A DNA stretch of 64,000 bases, from the NCBI GenBank assembly GCA_005776725.1, contig SXOO01000133.1, positions 1-64,000 on the forward strand. The letters run 5' to 3'. A program made the translations under genes and the position numbers. The notes under the pieces are model-generated. The model did no database searches and was not told where the DNA came from. It saw only the letters and a program-made list of their open reading frames with translations. Shown here piece after piece: positions 43,834 through 53,051 of the stretch. Positions within the stretch are counted from its first letter, which is position 1. Every line of letters starts with the position of its first letter. This stretch comes from Pseudomonadota bacterium (GTDB lineage: Bacteria > Myxococcota_A > UBA9042 > GCA-2863065).

Positions 43834-45302
43834 GGCGGTGTTTGTGGGTGTGCGTCCTCGTGGGCGCGTGCGGGACGTCGCTCCCTCCAGAGCGACTCGT
43901 GAGCGTGGACGCCGAGCTCGCACGCGGCGAGGTGTCCGAGCTGGCCGAGACTCAGCCGGGGGCCATCGGAGAGGCGCGTCTCCGCCGAGACGCTGCGTGG
44001 AAGGCGTGGCGCGCCGGAGACACCGAGGGCGCCGCGCTCAACGCGTGGCTCGCCTGGCAACGGCTGCGAGTGGCCGACAACCTCGACGCGCTGAGTCGCG
44101 CAGCGGCGCTCGAAGCGGCGTCCGAGCCGGTGGCGGCGCCGGTGGAAGAGCGCGCGGCAGGGCCCGGTGAGCCCCGAGTCGACGCGCCCCCCGCCCCCGA
44201 GGCGGCACCGGCGGATGGCCCCTCGAAGCGCGTCGCCACCCGCGCGGTACAGAACGCGGAAGACGCACGACTGCGCCTCGTCGTCACCGGAGGGCAGGAC
44301 GATTGGCGTTGGCCAGAGGCCGAGGCCCTCCTCCAGACCTCCCAGCGGGCCCTCGAGCGTGGCTCGTGGACGCGGGCGGAGCAGCTGGCGGACCGCGCGC
44401 TCGTCGTGTTCGAGCTCGTGCGCTTGTCCCGTGGCCCGGAAGGGAAGGCCGCAGCCCGCGAGGAGGCGGCCGCGGCGCCGGCTGGGCGTCCGCTTCCCGC
44501 GCCGAGTCGCGCCTACGTCGAGGCGACGGTCAAAGCAGCACGCGCGCGATTGAGCGCGGGCGCGGCAGGCTGCGTCCCGGACGTGGACGCGGCCGACGCG
44601 TTGCTGAAGCAGGCCGAGCAGCGCCGCCTGGCCGGCGATCCGGGGGGGGGTGACGCCCCCGTCGCGATCGCTGCGGAGCGCCTCAAGCGCTGCGATGCCT
44701 TGCTGGCGGCCCAGGTGGCGCGGCGGATCTCGCCTCTACGCGACGCCGCAACCGCCGCGGCCAAGGGCGAACGTTCGCCTGAAGCACGGACCCGGTTGAC
44801 CCGCCTCATCGCCCGGGCCGACGAGCTGACGGCCGACGGCGACCTGGCCGCCGCCGAGGCCCTGCTGAACGCGGTGGTCGGGGCCGGCGCCGATCTGGGC
44901 GGTGGCTTCGGCTTCGCGGGCGCCGAGGGGCTCGATGCCCCGCCGACGAAGCCCGCGCCGGCCAAGGGGGGCGAGAAGGCCGCCCCTCCCAAGGAGGTAG
45001 GCCCCGCGAAGGCCACGGCGGCTCCAGAGGCCGCGCCTGCCAAGAGCCCCGCCAAGCCGCCGGCCAAGGAGCCGGTCGCCCTGCCGACGATCGCGCCCGT
45101 CTTGGCGCCAGTCGTCGCCCCCACGGTTGCCGCGCCAGCACCCACCACGCCTGCGGCCTCGCCCCCCGCGGCGGCCCCTGCGCCCACACCGGCGCCCGGC
45201 CCGAAGTCCCGTATCGTGTCCGAGCGGCTGGAGCCGCTCCCCGCCGAGCCCGCTCCGCCACCCGACGTTCGCCCCGACGAAGCGCCTCCGCCCGCCCCGT
45301 AG
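43830..45302 (+). CDS. helical lipoprotein with Ala/Pro-rich tail
   Basis: 490 residues; signal CLWVCVLVGAC with lipobox. Residues about 25-360 are Ala-rich helices with TPR-like spacing (DAELARGEVSELAETQPGAI, AEALLQTSQRALERG, ARADELTADGDLAAAEALLN), similar in style to DUF4398 lipoproteins. The last 130 residues are a disordered Ala/Pro/Lys linker, perhaps spanning the periplasm or peptidoglycan. Last gene of the PEGA operon. Confidence 0.7.
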   Translation: MRRCLWVCVLVGACGTSLPPERLVSVDAELARGEVSELAETQPGAIGEARLRRDAAWKAWRAGDTEGAALNAWLAWQRLRVADNLDALSRAAALEAASEPVAAPVEERAAGPGEPRVDAPPAPEAAPADGPSKRVATRAVQNAEDARLRLVVTGGQDDWRWPEAEALLQTSQRALERGSWTRAEQLADRALVVFELVRLSRGPEGKAAAREEAAAAPAGRPLPAPSRAYVEATVKAARARLSAGAAGCVPDVDAADALLKQAEQRRLAGDPGGGDAPVAIAAERLKRCDALLAAQVARRISPLRDAATAAAKGERSPEARTRLTRLIARADELTADGDLAAAEALLNAVVGAGADLGGGFGFAGAEGLDAPPTKPAPAKGGEKAAPPKEVGPAKATAAPEAAPAKSPAKPPAKEPVALPTIAPVLAPVVAPTVAAPAPTTPAASPPAAAPAPTPAPGPKSRIVSERLEPLPAEPAPPPDVRPDEAPPPAP

Positions 45303-45372
45303 TCAGCGGCCGCAGACCGAGGCAGCCCCCAGGCGGTGCCGGTCGGTCCGTGCAGCCGGATCGCGGCTACAG

Positions 45373-45378
45373 TAGACT
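45373..45378 (+). promoter_or_regulatory. TAnnnT -10-like element (TAGACT)
   Basis: TAGACT ends 7 nt before the ATG at 45386; no Shine-Dalgarno. Confidence 0.45.
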
Positions 45379-45385
45379 CGGGCGC

Positions 45386-46246
45386 ATGCTCGCCCGCGAC
45401 CTACTGGCCGCCTCCGTCCTTGTCGCCTGTAGCGGCGCGGGCGACGAACCGGTCCCGACGAACCCGCTCCAGTGCGTCGACGCAGGCTGTCATCGGATCG
45501 TGGTGGCAGCGGGTCCGTTCACCATGGGCTGCAACGAGGCCCTGGACGACCAGTGCGACGCCGACGAACGCCCGCCCCATGAGGTGACGCTCCCCGAGTT
45601 CCACCTCGACCGCACCGAGGTCGCGGTCGCGCAGTACCGGGCCTGCGTCAAAGCCGGGGCTTGCACCGAGCCCATCGTCTCGTGGGCCGACTGCAACTCC
45701 CGGGGTGGGCCGGAGCGCGACGCCCACCCGATGAACTGCGTCAATCGAGCCCAGGCCGCCGCGTACTGCGCGGCGGTGGGCGGCCGGCTCCCAACAGAGG
45801 CGGAGTGGGAGAAGGCGGCGCGGGGCAGCGATCTGCGGGTCTACCCGTGGGGCAACGCCCCGCCGGACTGCGACCGCACCAACTTCAGCGGCTGTCATGG
45901 CGGCACCATCCCCGTCGGGAGCCTGCCGGCGGGGGCCAGCGCCTATGGCGCCCTCGACATGGCGGGCAACGTGCTCGAGTGGGTCTCCGACTGGCACGGC
46001 GCCGACTACTACGCCGTGAGCCCAGCCGCTTCGCCCCCCGGGCCCGAGACCGGCGAGTACTACGTGGCCCGCGGCGGCAGCTATGCCGGGTTTCCGCGCT
46101 ACGTCCGCTGCTCGATCCGCGATCCCTACCTCGCGGACGACGTCCCCGACACGCTGGTGGGCATCCGCTGCGCGTATGACGCTCAGGGGGCCGCGAGCCC
46201 AGTCGGCGCGAACAAACCTGAAGCATCGGCGCCGGCCCCCAGATGA
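45386..46246 (+). CDS. FGE/sulfatase-modifying-factor-like lipoprotein, second copy
   Basis: 286 residues from ATG 45386; lipobox in LLAASVLVAC. Same domain order as 26038-26916 (VVAAGPFTMGC, RTEVAVAQYRAC, GGRLPTEAEWEKAARG, AYGALDMAGNVLEWVSDW, RGGSYAGFPRYVRC). The two catalytic Cys of true formylglycine-generating enzymes are again missing; the one nearby Cys aligns with a structural position. Overlaps the next gene by 4 bp (ATGA), so it heads a unit with a beta-propeller lipoprotein. Confidence 0.85.
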   Translation: MLARDLLAASVLVACSGAGDEPVPTNPLQCVDAGCHRIVVAAGPFTMGCNEALDDQCDADERPPHEVTLPEFHLDRTEVAVAQYRACVKAGACTEPIVSWADCNSRGGPERDAHPMNCVNRAQAAAYCAAVGGRLPTEAEWEKAARGSDLRVYPWGNAPPDCDRTNFSGCHGGTIPVGSLPAGASAYGALDMAGNVLEWVSDWHGADYYAVSPAASPPGPETGEYYVARGGSYAGFPRYVRCSIRDPYLADDVPDTLVGIRCAYDAQGAASPVGANKPEASAPAPR

Positions 46247-48435
46247 CGGCTCGCCGACCCGGTGGCCGCATCACGCAGCGCGTCTGGTGCGCCGTCGCGG
46301 CCGCCCTCTTCGGGGCTGCCTGCGCCTCACCGGAGCCCGAGCCGGCGCCACAGAGCTGCACCGCGTTGTGCGGCGCTGGGACCCTCGCCCCAGTCCAGGC
46401 CGTCCGCCAAGGCGACGACGGGCTGCTCGCCCTGCCCGCGGTGCTCGATCTCGCCGTGGACCCCGCGACCGGCACCGCGTGGGTGCTCACGGGGGAGACG
46501 ATCGTCCCCATTCGCCGCGATGGGCCCACGGCGTCCATCGACACCGAGCAAATCATCGCGCTGTCGAGCCCCGCGACGGCGCTGGTGTGGACCGGCGGCA
46601 GGTTGTGGGCCTCCGACGCCTCGGGCGTGGGCCCCGTGGGCGGCGGCAGCGCGTCGCCGGTCCCTGGGCGCGTTCACGCCCTGGGCCTCCGCGACGGCAA
46701 GGTCTGGGGGGCCACGGGCGGCGTGGTGTTTCACGAGACCGACGGCGCCGAGAGCACGGGGCTCGCAGAGATCACCGACCTCTCCACCGACGCCGCCCTG
46801 GCCGTGTCGCGTCCCGAGGGGGCGCTGGCTTACCGCGCCCCCCACACGAAGCTCTGGGGCCGCGTCGACGCCTCCACCCCCGGCTTCGAGGCTCTCGCGC
46901 ACGCCGAGGCCGTGGACCGAGAGTCCGCGCTGATCGTGGTTGGCGCGCGTGGGCTCCATCGTCTCCGGTGGCGCGATGGCGAGGCCCCCGAGCCGCTGGG
47001 TGAGGTGGCGCTCCCCGCACCTCACGGGATCGAGCGCGGTTGGGCCGACGAGTCGCCCGCCACCGTCCACGACGTCGCGGTGCGCGAGGGCGCCGTCTAC
47101 GCCACCACGCTCTTCGGCGGCTACCTGATGCGGTGGGACCGGTCGGGCACGGAGCTGCTCTCGCCCGTGGTGCTGCCGGTGCAGCCCCTCGTGAGCAACG
47201 ACGATTACGACGAGGATAGCTTCGGGATCGGCATGGGCGTCGACCCCACCAAGTCCACCCGGCAGGCGCGCCTCGTGGTGGACGGCGAGGGCGTCTGGCT
47301 CATGTCGTCGCTCTGGCGCAGCGTGCTCCACAGCGACGGCGGCGCCGTGCAGCAGGGGCAAGGCGGCGTGCTGTCGCTGGCCGGCGCCTACACCGCCGTT
47401 GTCTCCCCCGACGGGCGGCATGTGTACACGGGCGCTTGGAACGTCCCCGATCCGGCCGGCTGGACCGTGACCCCCGAGGGCCTCGAGCCCAGCGCCAGCC
47501 CAGACGCGCCGGTCCGGCCCCTCGACTACGGCACGCCCGATGTGGCCGTGGCGCCTGACGGGGCGCAGCTCTACGCGATCGACGATGAGTTCAACCGCGT
47601 TCACGTCTACGACCGCGACGAAGCCTCGGGGGCGCTCACGTGGCGCAACTCAGTGGGCGATGAGCTGCCGCTCGAGCTGCTGGTCGGGGTCTCGGTCGCC
47701 AGCGACGGACGCTTCGTCTACGCCTGTGACTTCGACGCGGACACGCTGGTCGCGTTTCCGCGTGGGGCCGATGGCGGGCTCGGCTCGGCGGAGGTGTTCG
47801 TGGACGGCGTCGCCGGAGTCGACGGCCTGTACGGGGCCGAGGACGCCGTTCCGTCTCCCGACGGTCGGCACGTCTACGTGGTCTCGTACCGCGACGCGGC
47901 CGTTGCGCGCTTCACCGTCGCCGCCACCGCGCTCACCTTCGACGCCGCGTACCGGCCGGCGGACCGCCCAGAGCTATTGCATGGCATCGAGGCCGGCGCG
48001 TTCACGCCCGACGGCGGGCGCCTGGTCGTGGTCAGCCCGGTCACGGATCGCGTGATCGTCCTGAGCCGCGCGCCGTCGGGTGAGCTGAGCGTCGCATTCG
48101 ACGCCCTCATCACAGACCTGCTGCCCGGCCCACCGCTCTCTGATCGCCCGGCCAACCCGGGGCGGATCGCGATTGGGCCGCGAGGCGACACGGCGGTGGT
48201 CACGCTGCGAATGTGGGACGCGGTTGCCGTCCTGCGCCTCTCGCCGGGAGGGTCGCTCACGGCCTCGCACCTCTGGGACGGCGGACCGGCTGCGCGCTGG
48301 CCGAATGGCGTCGCGCTCTCGCCGGATGGCGCTTCGGCGTTCGTTACGAGCGCCCTTGGAGACTCTTTGCACGTCTTTCGCGTGCTCGATCGCGCGCCTG
48401 GGGTCGTCGACGGGTGTGGAGGTTCGTGCCCATGA
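46243..48435 (+). CDS. beta-propeller lipoprotein (lactonase-like repeats)
   Basis: 730 residues from ATG 46243. Signal VWCAVAAALFGAACA with lipobox. The C-terminal 350 residues carry YVTN/lactonase-type blades (VSPDGRHVYTGAW, VAPDGAQLYAID, VASDGRFVYACDFD, PSPDGRHVYVVSY, LSPDGASAFVTS), predicting a seven-bladed propeller. The N-terminal half has weaker propeller-like repeats. No catalytic signature. Probably surface binding. The stop overlaps an ATG (48432) upstream of the protease gene. Confidence 0.8.
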   Translation: MTARRPGGRITQRVWCAVAAALFGAACASPEPEPAPQSCTALCGAGTLAPVQAVRQGDDGLLALPAVLDLAVDPATGTAWVLTGETIVPIRRDGPTASIDTEQIIALSSPATALVWTGGRLWASDASGVGPVGGGSASPVPGRVHALGLRDGKVWGATGGVVFHETDGAESTGLAEITDLSTDAALAVSRPEGALAYRAPHTKLWGRVDASTPGFEALAHAEAVDRESALIVVGARGLHRLRWRDGEAPEPLGEVALPAPHGIERGWADESPATVHDVAVREGAVYATTLFGGYLMRWDRSGTELLSPVVLPVQPLVSNDDYDEDSFGIGMGVDPTKSTRQARLVVDGEGVWLMSSLWRSVLHSDGGAVQQGQGGVLSLAGAYTAVVSPDGRHVYTGAWNVPDPAGWTVTPEGLEPSASPDAPVRPLDYGTPDVAVAPDGAQLYAIDDEFNRVHVYDRDEASGALTWRNSVGDELPLELLVGVSVASDGRFVYACDFDADTLVAFPRGADGGLGSAEVFVDGVAGVDGLYGAEDAVPSPDGRHVYVVSYRDAAVARFTVAATALTFDAAYRPADRPELLHGIEAGAFTPDGGRLVVVSPVTDRVIVLSRAPSGELSVAFDALITDLLPGPPLSDRPANPGRIAIGPRGDTAVVTLRMWDAVAVLRLSPGGSLTASHLWDGGPAARWPNGVALSPDGASAFVTSALGDSLHVFRVLDRAPGVVDGCGGSCP

Positions 48436-48500
48436 CACCGCGATCGGGGTCCGCTTCCATCGACGCGGCAGACGCTATCCGGCAGGGGACCCTCGCACAC

Positions 48501-49400
48501 ATGAAGACGCAACCACGGTTCGGTCTGGTCGCCCTGCTCCTCGCCGCCCTCGCAGCCGTGCCGGCGCGCTCCTACGTCCTCGAGGTGATCGAAGGCACCG
48601 ACATCCCCCGCCGCTGGGCGAAGCGCAGCGTCGCGCTGTGTCTGGACGCCGGAGCGCTCCCGGCCGGCATCGACGGCGCAGACTTCAGGAGCGCCATAGA
48701 AGCGAGCGCCGCGGCGTGGTCCGCCCTGGACTGCGACGGAGTCCCCACCCCCTTCGAGTTCGTGGTGCTCGACGCCGCGACCGCGGATCCCGCTAGCTGC
48801 GTTCACCGGATCTCCTGGGTCCACGACAAGGCCGCGTGGCCCTACGGCGACTACTCGATCGCCAACACGAACGTCACCGCTGACCCCGCCACCGGGGAGA
48901 TCCTCGACGCCGACCTGGAGCTCAACGCCGCGCACCACCGCTGGGTCCTGGACGCGCCCGACTCGACTACCTACGACCTGCAGAACGCCGTGACCCACGA
49001 GATCGGGCACGTCCTCGGGCTTGACCACACGCCCGTCGGCGAGGCCACGATGAACGAGAGCGTCTCGCTCGGCGACGTGGCCGACCGAAGCCTCCATGAG
49101 GACGACATCGCCGGGTACTGCGCGCTGCATGGACCCAACGCGGTCCCCTGGCCCAAGGTCGACGCCCCTGATGGGGACGACGTCGGAGTGTCCACTTCTC
49201 CTGGGAGCTGTTCGCCGGCCCCGACCCCGCAGCGGTTCGTCCCTGTAGCGCTCCTGCTCCTCGCGGCGCTCTTCTTGCGCCAGCGGAGGGCTCCGACCCG
49301 CTCTACTTCGCTTGTTCCACGAGGCGCCTCAGCACCTCGATCACCCGGTCCGGGGCGTGGTTTCGCGCCAGATACGCGAAGGTCCCGTCCGGGGCGATGA
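48501..49400 (+). CDS. matrixin-like zinc metalloprotease with MYXO-CTERM-like tail
   Basis: ATG 48501 gives signal peptide FGLVALLLAALAAVPARS; an in-frame ATG at 48432 overlapping the previous stop is an alternative that would add 23 residues. 299 residues. Zinc site HEIGHVLGLDH (HExxHxxGxxH) in the metzincin/matrixin style, preceded by NAAHHRW and followed by MNESVSLGD, which holds the Met-turn. The C-terminus has SCSPAPTP, a TM stretch (VPVALLLLAALFL) and RQRR, a MYXO-CTERM-like sorting tail, then about 30 extra residues that overlap the convergent gene by 98 bp. Secreted or surface protease. Confidence 0.8.
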   Translation: MKTQPRFGLVALLLAALAAVPARSYVLEVIEGTDIPRRWAKRSVALCLDAGALPAGIDGADFRSAIEASAAAWSALDCDGVPTPFEFVVLDAATADPASCVHRISWVHDKAAWPYGDYSIANTNVTADPATGEILDADLELNAAHHRWVLDAPDSTTYDLQNAVTHEIGHVLGLDHTPVGEATMNESVSLGDVADRSLHEDDIAGYCALHGPNAVPWPKVDAPDGDDVGVSTSPGSCSPAPTPQRFVPVALLLLAALFLRQRRAPTRSTSLVPRGASAPRSPGPGRGFAPDTRRSRPGR

Positions 49401-51819
49401 TCACGTGCAGGGGGAACGGCGGGTCGATCGCGTCTTCACCGACCTTCTGCCAGAGCACATTCGTGACGGTCTCTCCGCCTTCGGGAACCACGTAGCACCC
49501 CGGGGTCTCCTCCGAGGCGAAGGCCGGGTTGTCCATGATCACCGGCACGGACAGCCCGCTGTCCGCGAGATAGTCCTCGACGGTCTCGCGGTCCTCCTGC
49601 CAGTTCACGCCGTAGATCCCGACCTCTCCGTTCGGGAACGCCCCCTTCACCGCCGACATGAGGTCTGGAACCTCCAGACCGCAGACGGGTCACCACGAGG
49701 TGAACACCGCCATGAGGATCGGGCGGTTCTTCTCCGGCTCGGCGTACGTGTCCACACACCGAGCCTCCAGCTCGCAGGAGCCTCCCGTGCACCAGTTGAT
49801 CGCCGGCACAGAGATACGAGGCGCTGGGTCTCCTACGTTGTACTGGCCCTGCACCGAGTGGATCTGCACGGTCCGCCGGGCGGGGAAGGGATCGCTGGTG
49901 ACCAGCGCGATCTCCTCGGGGACGGCTTGGTCCAGGCCGAGCAGGGTCCCTTTGAGCTCCCCCGTGTGCCCCGGTCCCAGCACCAGCCCACCCTCCGGCG
50001 CCAGCACCGTGTCGGAGGTCTCGAGCATCACCCACGTCTGGGTGGCCCCGCCGTTCGCGACGCGAATGGAGATGCTCGCCTCCGGGCTCCCCGGGCCGCT
50101 CTTTACGCTGATGCGCGAGTCCTGCACCAGGAGGCGCGGTGCCGCCGCGCCCCGGCGCACCTGCCCCACGAAGATCCGATCGAGGTCGTTCGCGAAGAAG
50201 CTGCCGTCCGGCTGGAGCTGGGCGAAGGCCATCGCGATCGGCGCGCCAAAGGTGGGTAGATCGTCCTCGTTCAGCGGCCCGGGACCCATGGCGGCCCGCT
50301 CGGCCTCCAGGATCACCGACCCGAAGTCCGAGAGGTCACACGCGTCCAGGAGCCGCAGCACGCCGCGTTGGCTCGCGTCGTACAGGCGGATGTTGTCCCA
50401 GTCCGCCACGAGCAGGTGGCCCGCCGCATACGAGAGGTCCGTCGCGGCGCCCGGGGTGTCGACGCTCCCGTCCGGCGCTGCCACGGGCTGGGCGGGGTCT
50501 GACGCGTCGAACAGCTCCACACCCGCCGCCCCGTTCGCCACGGCCACGTGCTTCTCCGGCAGCACGGCCAGGGTCTTGGAGGCGCCGCTGGTGGCGCCCC
50601 AGCCCAGCGGCACCGGAAGCGCGGGGTCGGACACGTCGATCGTGAACAGGCGGCCGTCGGCCGGCTCATGGAGGTGCGCGTAGTGCGCCGTCCCGTCGGG
50701 GCCCTCGGTGAGCACGCCAGTCGTGTAAGCCGACGGATCCGACAGGTAGAGGGTGCTGCCGTCCTTCGCGAGGTTCCACGCGCTCCGGAGCTCGGGCACC
50801 TCGAGGTCGGCCAGGGCGGTGAGGGAGCCTGAGGTCTCCACGCGGAAGATCGCGAGCCGATTCGGCTTCTTGGCCGCGTAGAGCACATCGCCGTCGGCCA
50901 GGACGCCCTCGAACCCGTTGGCGTCGAGCTCCAGATCCATGAGCTCCGGCGCGTCGAAGCGCGCGGTGCACGGGTTGCAGAGCGGCGTGGTGACGTCGGG
51001 GATCCGCCAGGTCGCGAGGCCCCCGAGCTTCTTGTCGGTGCCGCGATGCGCGGTGACCCCGATGGGCGATGCGTGCCGGACGAGCGCGAAGTTCTCGCAG
51101 TACGCCAGCTCGGCGTGCACGTCGGCGAACAGCGTCTCGGTCCGCGGCGTGACGCCGTCCTCGGAGTCGCCCTCGACGCGCGGCGGGGTGACGCCGGCAG
51201 CCGCAAAGTCGCCGAGCCACACGATCCCGATGTGGTCGCTGTGGCAGCCCACCGTGGCGTTCCCGAGGCGCACCAGCTGGCGTGGGTGCAGCATGGTGCG
51301 GACGGTGTCGTCCGGCGCTGTGCCCGTGGGGTGCCCGGCCGAGACCTGGGCGAACGCTTGAACGACCAGCGCGTGCCCGTCGGCCTTCGGGTGGCACGCG
51401 CCGCCGTCAAGGACCTCGCCCGCGGGACACGCGGGGTGGGTGGACGCGATCACCGAGCCCCACGCGGCCAATACCACCTCACCCTCGGTGCAGGCCTGGA
51501 CGGCCAGCGCTTGCAGTCCCCAGTTGGACGCGAGCGCCACCTCCACCTCGGCCACGCGCTCGTTGCCCTCGCCGCGCCAAACCCCGAACTCCGCCCCACC
51601 GGCGTCCGGTCGGATCAGGCAGAGCGGGACGTCGGGCGTCCCGGCCGGAAAACGCGCGGTGACCCGGACCGTGGCGCCGGGGAGCGCGACCTCGGGGCTC
51701 ACCGTGATGCTCCCCAGGATCACGCCCGGCAGCGGCGAGGCCGGCGGCGGGGCGGGGGCCTCCTCTTGCTCGGCGCACGCGGCGAGCGCGGCGATCCAGG
51801 TGAGTGCGAAGCGGCGCAT
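49303..51819 (-). CDS. selenocysteine lipoprotein: LVIVD-type propeller plus thioredoxin-like domain (UxxC)
   Basis: The frame runs from ATG 51819 to 49303 if the single UGA at 49,690-49,692 is read as selenocysteine (residue 710 of 838). Before it the sequence is PILMAVFTSW, after it PVCGLEVPDL: exactly the thioredoxin/TlpA active-site context, with U-P-V-C for C-x-x-C. The downstream part continues as a thioredoxin fold (EVGIYGVNWQEDRETVEDYL, DPPFPLHVIIAPDGTFAYL, VIEVLRRLVEQ) and upstream is the usual VGDPAPRISV entry. A SECIS hairpin starts 9 nt past the UGA. The N-terminus is a lipoprotein signal (FALTWIAALAAC); residues 150-520 have propeller repeats (LFTIDVSDPALPVPLG). Predicted extracytoplasmic redox enzyme. 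Standard callers would split it in two. Confidence 0.88.
49662..49680 (-). promoter_or_regulatory. bacterial SECIS element
   Basis: Read on the minus strand: GGUCUGG-AGGUU-CCAGACC, a perfect 7-bp stem with a 5-nt loop holding GGU, as in known bacterial SECIS loops (E. coli fdhF loop has GGUC). It begins 9 nt after the UGA (49,690-49,692), placing the loop within the usual 15-37 nt. It recruits SelB with Sec-tRNA. Confidence 0.85.
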
Positions 51820-51998
51820 CGCGCGTAGTCTCTGGACGCGCCCCCCAATTGGCAAGCGTGACGCCGGGCCTAGAGCGCGCAAGCCCAGCCACCGGGCTCC
51901 GCTCCACCATCGACGGCCTGCCGTGGCGTTTGCGTGATGAGCGTGTGGTCGGACGCGGGGTTCAGTCCGCCGACGCTCAGACCCGCTGGTGGTGACCG

Positions 51999-53051
51999 TC
52001 ACTTCCCGGCGGGTGATCCCCAGTCGGAGAGGCAGCGGGCCAGGTAGTCGAAGTGCTCCTGCTCGTGATGGGTGAGCTCCAGCGTCCGCTTTCCGTCCAG
52101 GGCCACACTGACGTCCGCCATCCGCGCCGACTGGCCCGCGTCGGCAGGCACCGGCACCTTCACGCAGGCGCTTCCACGGAGCTGCGCGAGCGTGCGGATG
52201 TCGACCCCCGGGGCCGGGAACCCGAGCGCACAGACATGCAGCGCCGCGTCCGGGCGGCTCAGGAAACGCACGTCGAAGAGCCCGTCGGGGGCCGTGACCG
52301 CTAGCGCGCTGGGGTTGGACTCCGCGTCCGGGTTGTCCAGGATCGGGAAGTCCGCCAGCGCGACCAGGAACGCGCCCCCCGCGGACCCCTCGAGCGTGAC
52401 GCGTCCGCTCACCCGCCGCTCTTGAGAGCCCGGCCACGCGGCTGCCGGGACCAGGCCGTGAAAGCCGATGAGCTCCAGCGGCTGCTCGAGCTCGGAGAGG
52501 ATCAACGCGAGGCCGCTGGCGCCAGCCGCCGGGAGCTCCACGCAGCCCGCGGCGTGGACGTACGCGAAGCCCTGGTAGTCCTCGGTGCGGATCGCGCAGA
52601 GCTTCAACGGCCGGGGCGCGGCGCGCACGTTGACCTCGAACGTTGCCCCTCGCGTGAACACGCTCTCGAACAGCTGCACGCGCGACGCCTGGTGCCAGCC
52701 CGTGACCGCCACGTCGGTCGCCACGACGGTGGTGACGCCGGTCTTCCCGGTGCGTACGTCGGGCGCCAGCTGAACGCTGCCGGCGTACCGTTGTAGCGCG
52801 CTCCCCGAAGCAGAGCCCGCCTGCCGCACGCAGACCGAGCGCGAGCGGGGGCCCATGGTCCGCGGTCGGCCGTCCGGATCGGGAACCCCGGGCTCCACGC
52901 CGAACTCAGGGTTCGACTTGGGCCCTGCATTGGCGGGCGGCGGGGCGGCTTCCGGGCTTCGAGAGCAGCCCGCCATCACGCCCAGAACGATCACGGCGGC
53001 CAGTCCTGCGGTTCTCGTCACGCGCCCTCTCCGGGTCATTGGTTTCACCAT
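51999..53051 (-). CDS. lipoprotein, unknown
   Basis: ATG 53051 overlaps the upstream stop; ATG 53039 is an alternative. About 350 residues; signal TAGLAAVIVLGVMAGC with lipobox. A Pro/Gly linker is followed by two beta-rich domains with paired Cys (LKLCAIRTEDYQGFAYVHAAGC and LHVCALGFPAPG ... SACVKVPV), suggesting an internal repeat with one disulfide each. Cotranscribed with the large membrane protein 53045-55531. No family recognised. Confidence 0.65.
   Translation of the reverse strand: MVKPMTRRGRVTRTAGLAAVIVLGVMAGCSRSPEAAPPPANAGPKSNPEFGVEPGVPDPDGRPRTMGPRSRSVCVRQAGSASGSALQRYAGSVQLAPDVRTGKTGVTTVVATDVAVTGWHQASRVQLFESVFTRGATFEVNVRAAPRPLKLCAIRTEDYQGFAYVHAAGCVELPAAGASGLALILSELEQPLELIGFHGLVPAAAWPGSQERRVSGRVTLEGSAGGAFLVALADFPILDNPDAESNPSALAVTAPDGLFDVRFLSRPDAALHVCALGFPAPGVDIRTLAQLRGSACVKVPVPADAGQSARMADVSVALDGKRTLELTHHEQEHFDYLARCLSDWGSPAGK

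Noticed and set aside
49690-52437. Separate protein ending at the UGA, starting far upstream at 52437
   Set aside because: The upstream extension is low-complexity and overlaps the next gene; the lipobox start at 51819 and the read-through UGA explain the locus better.
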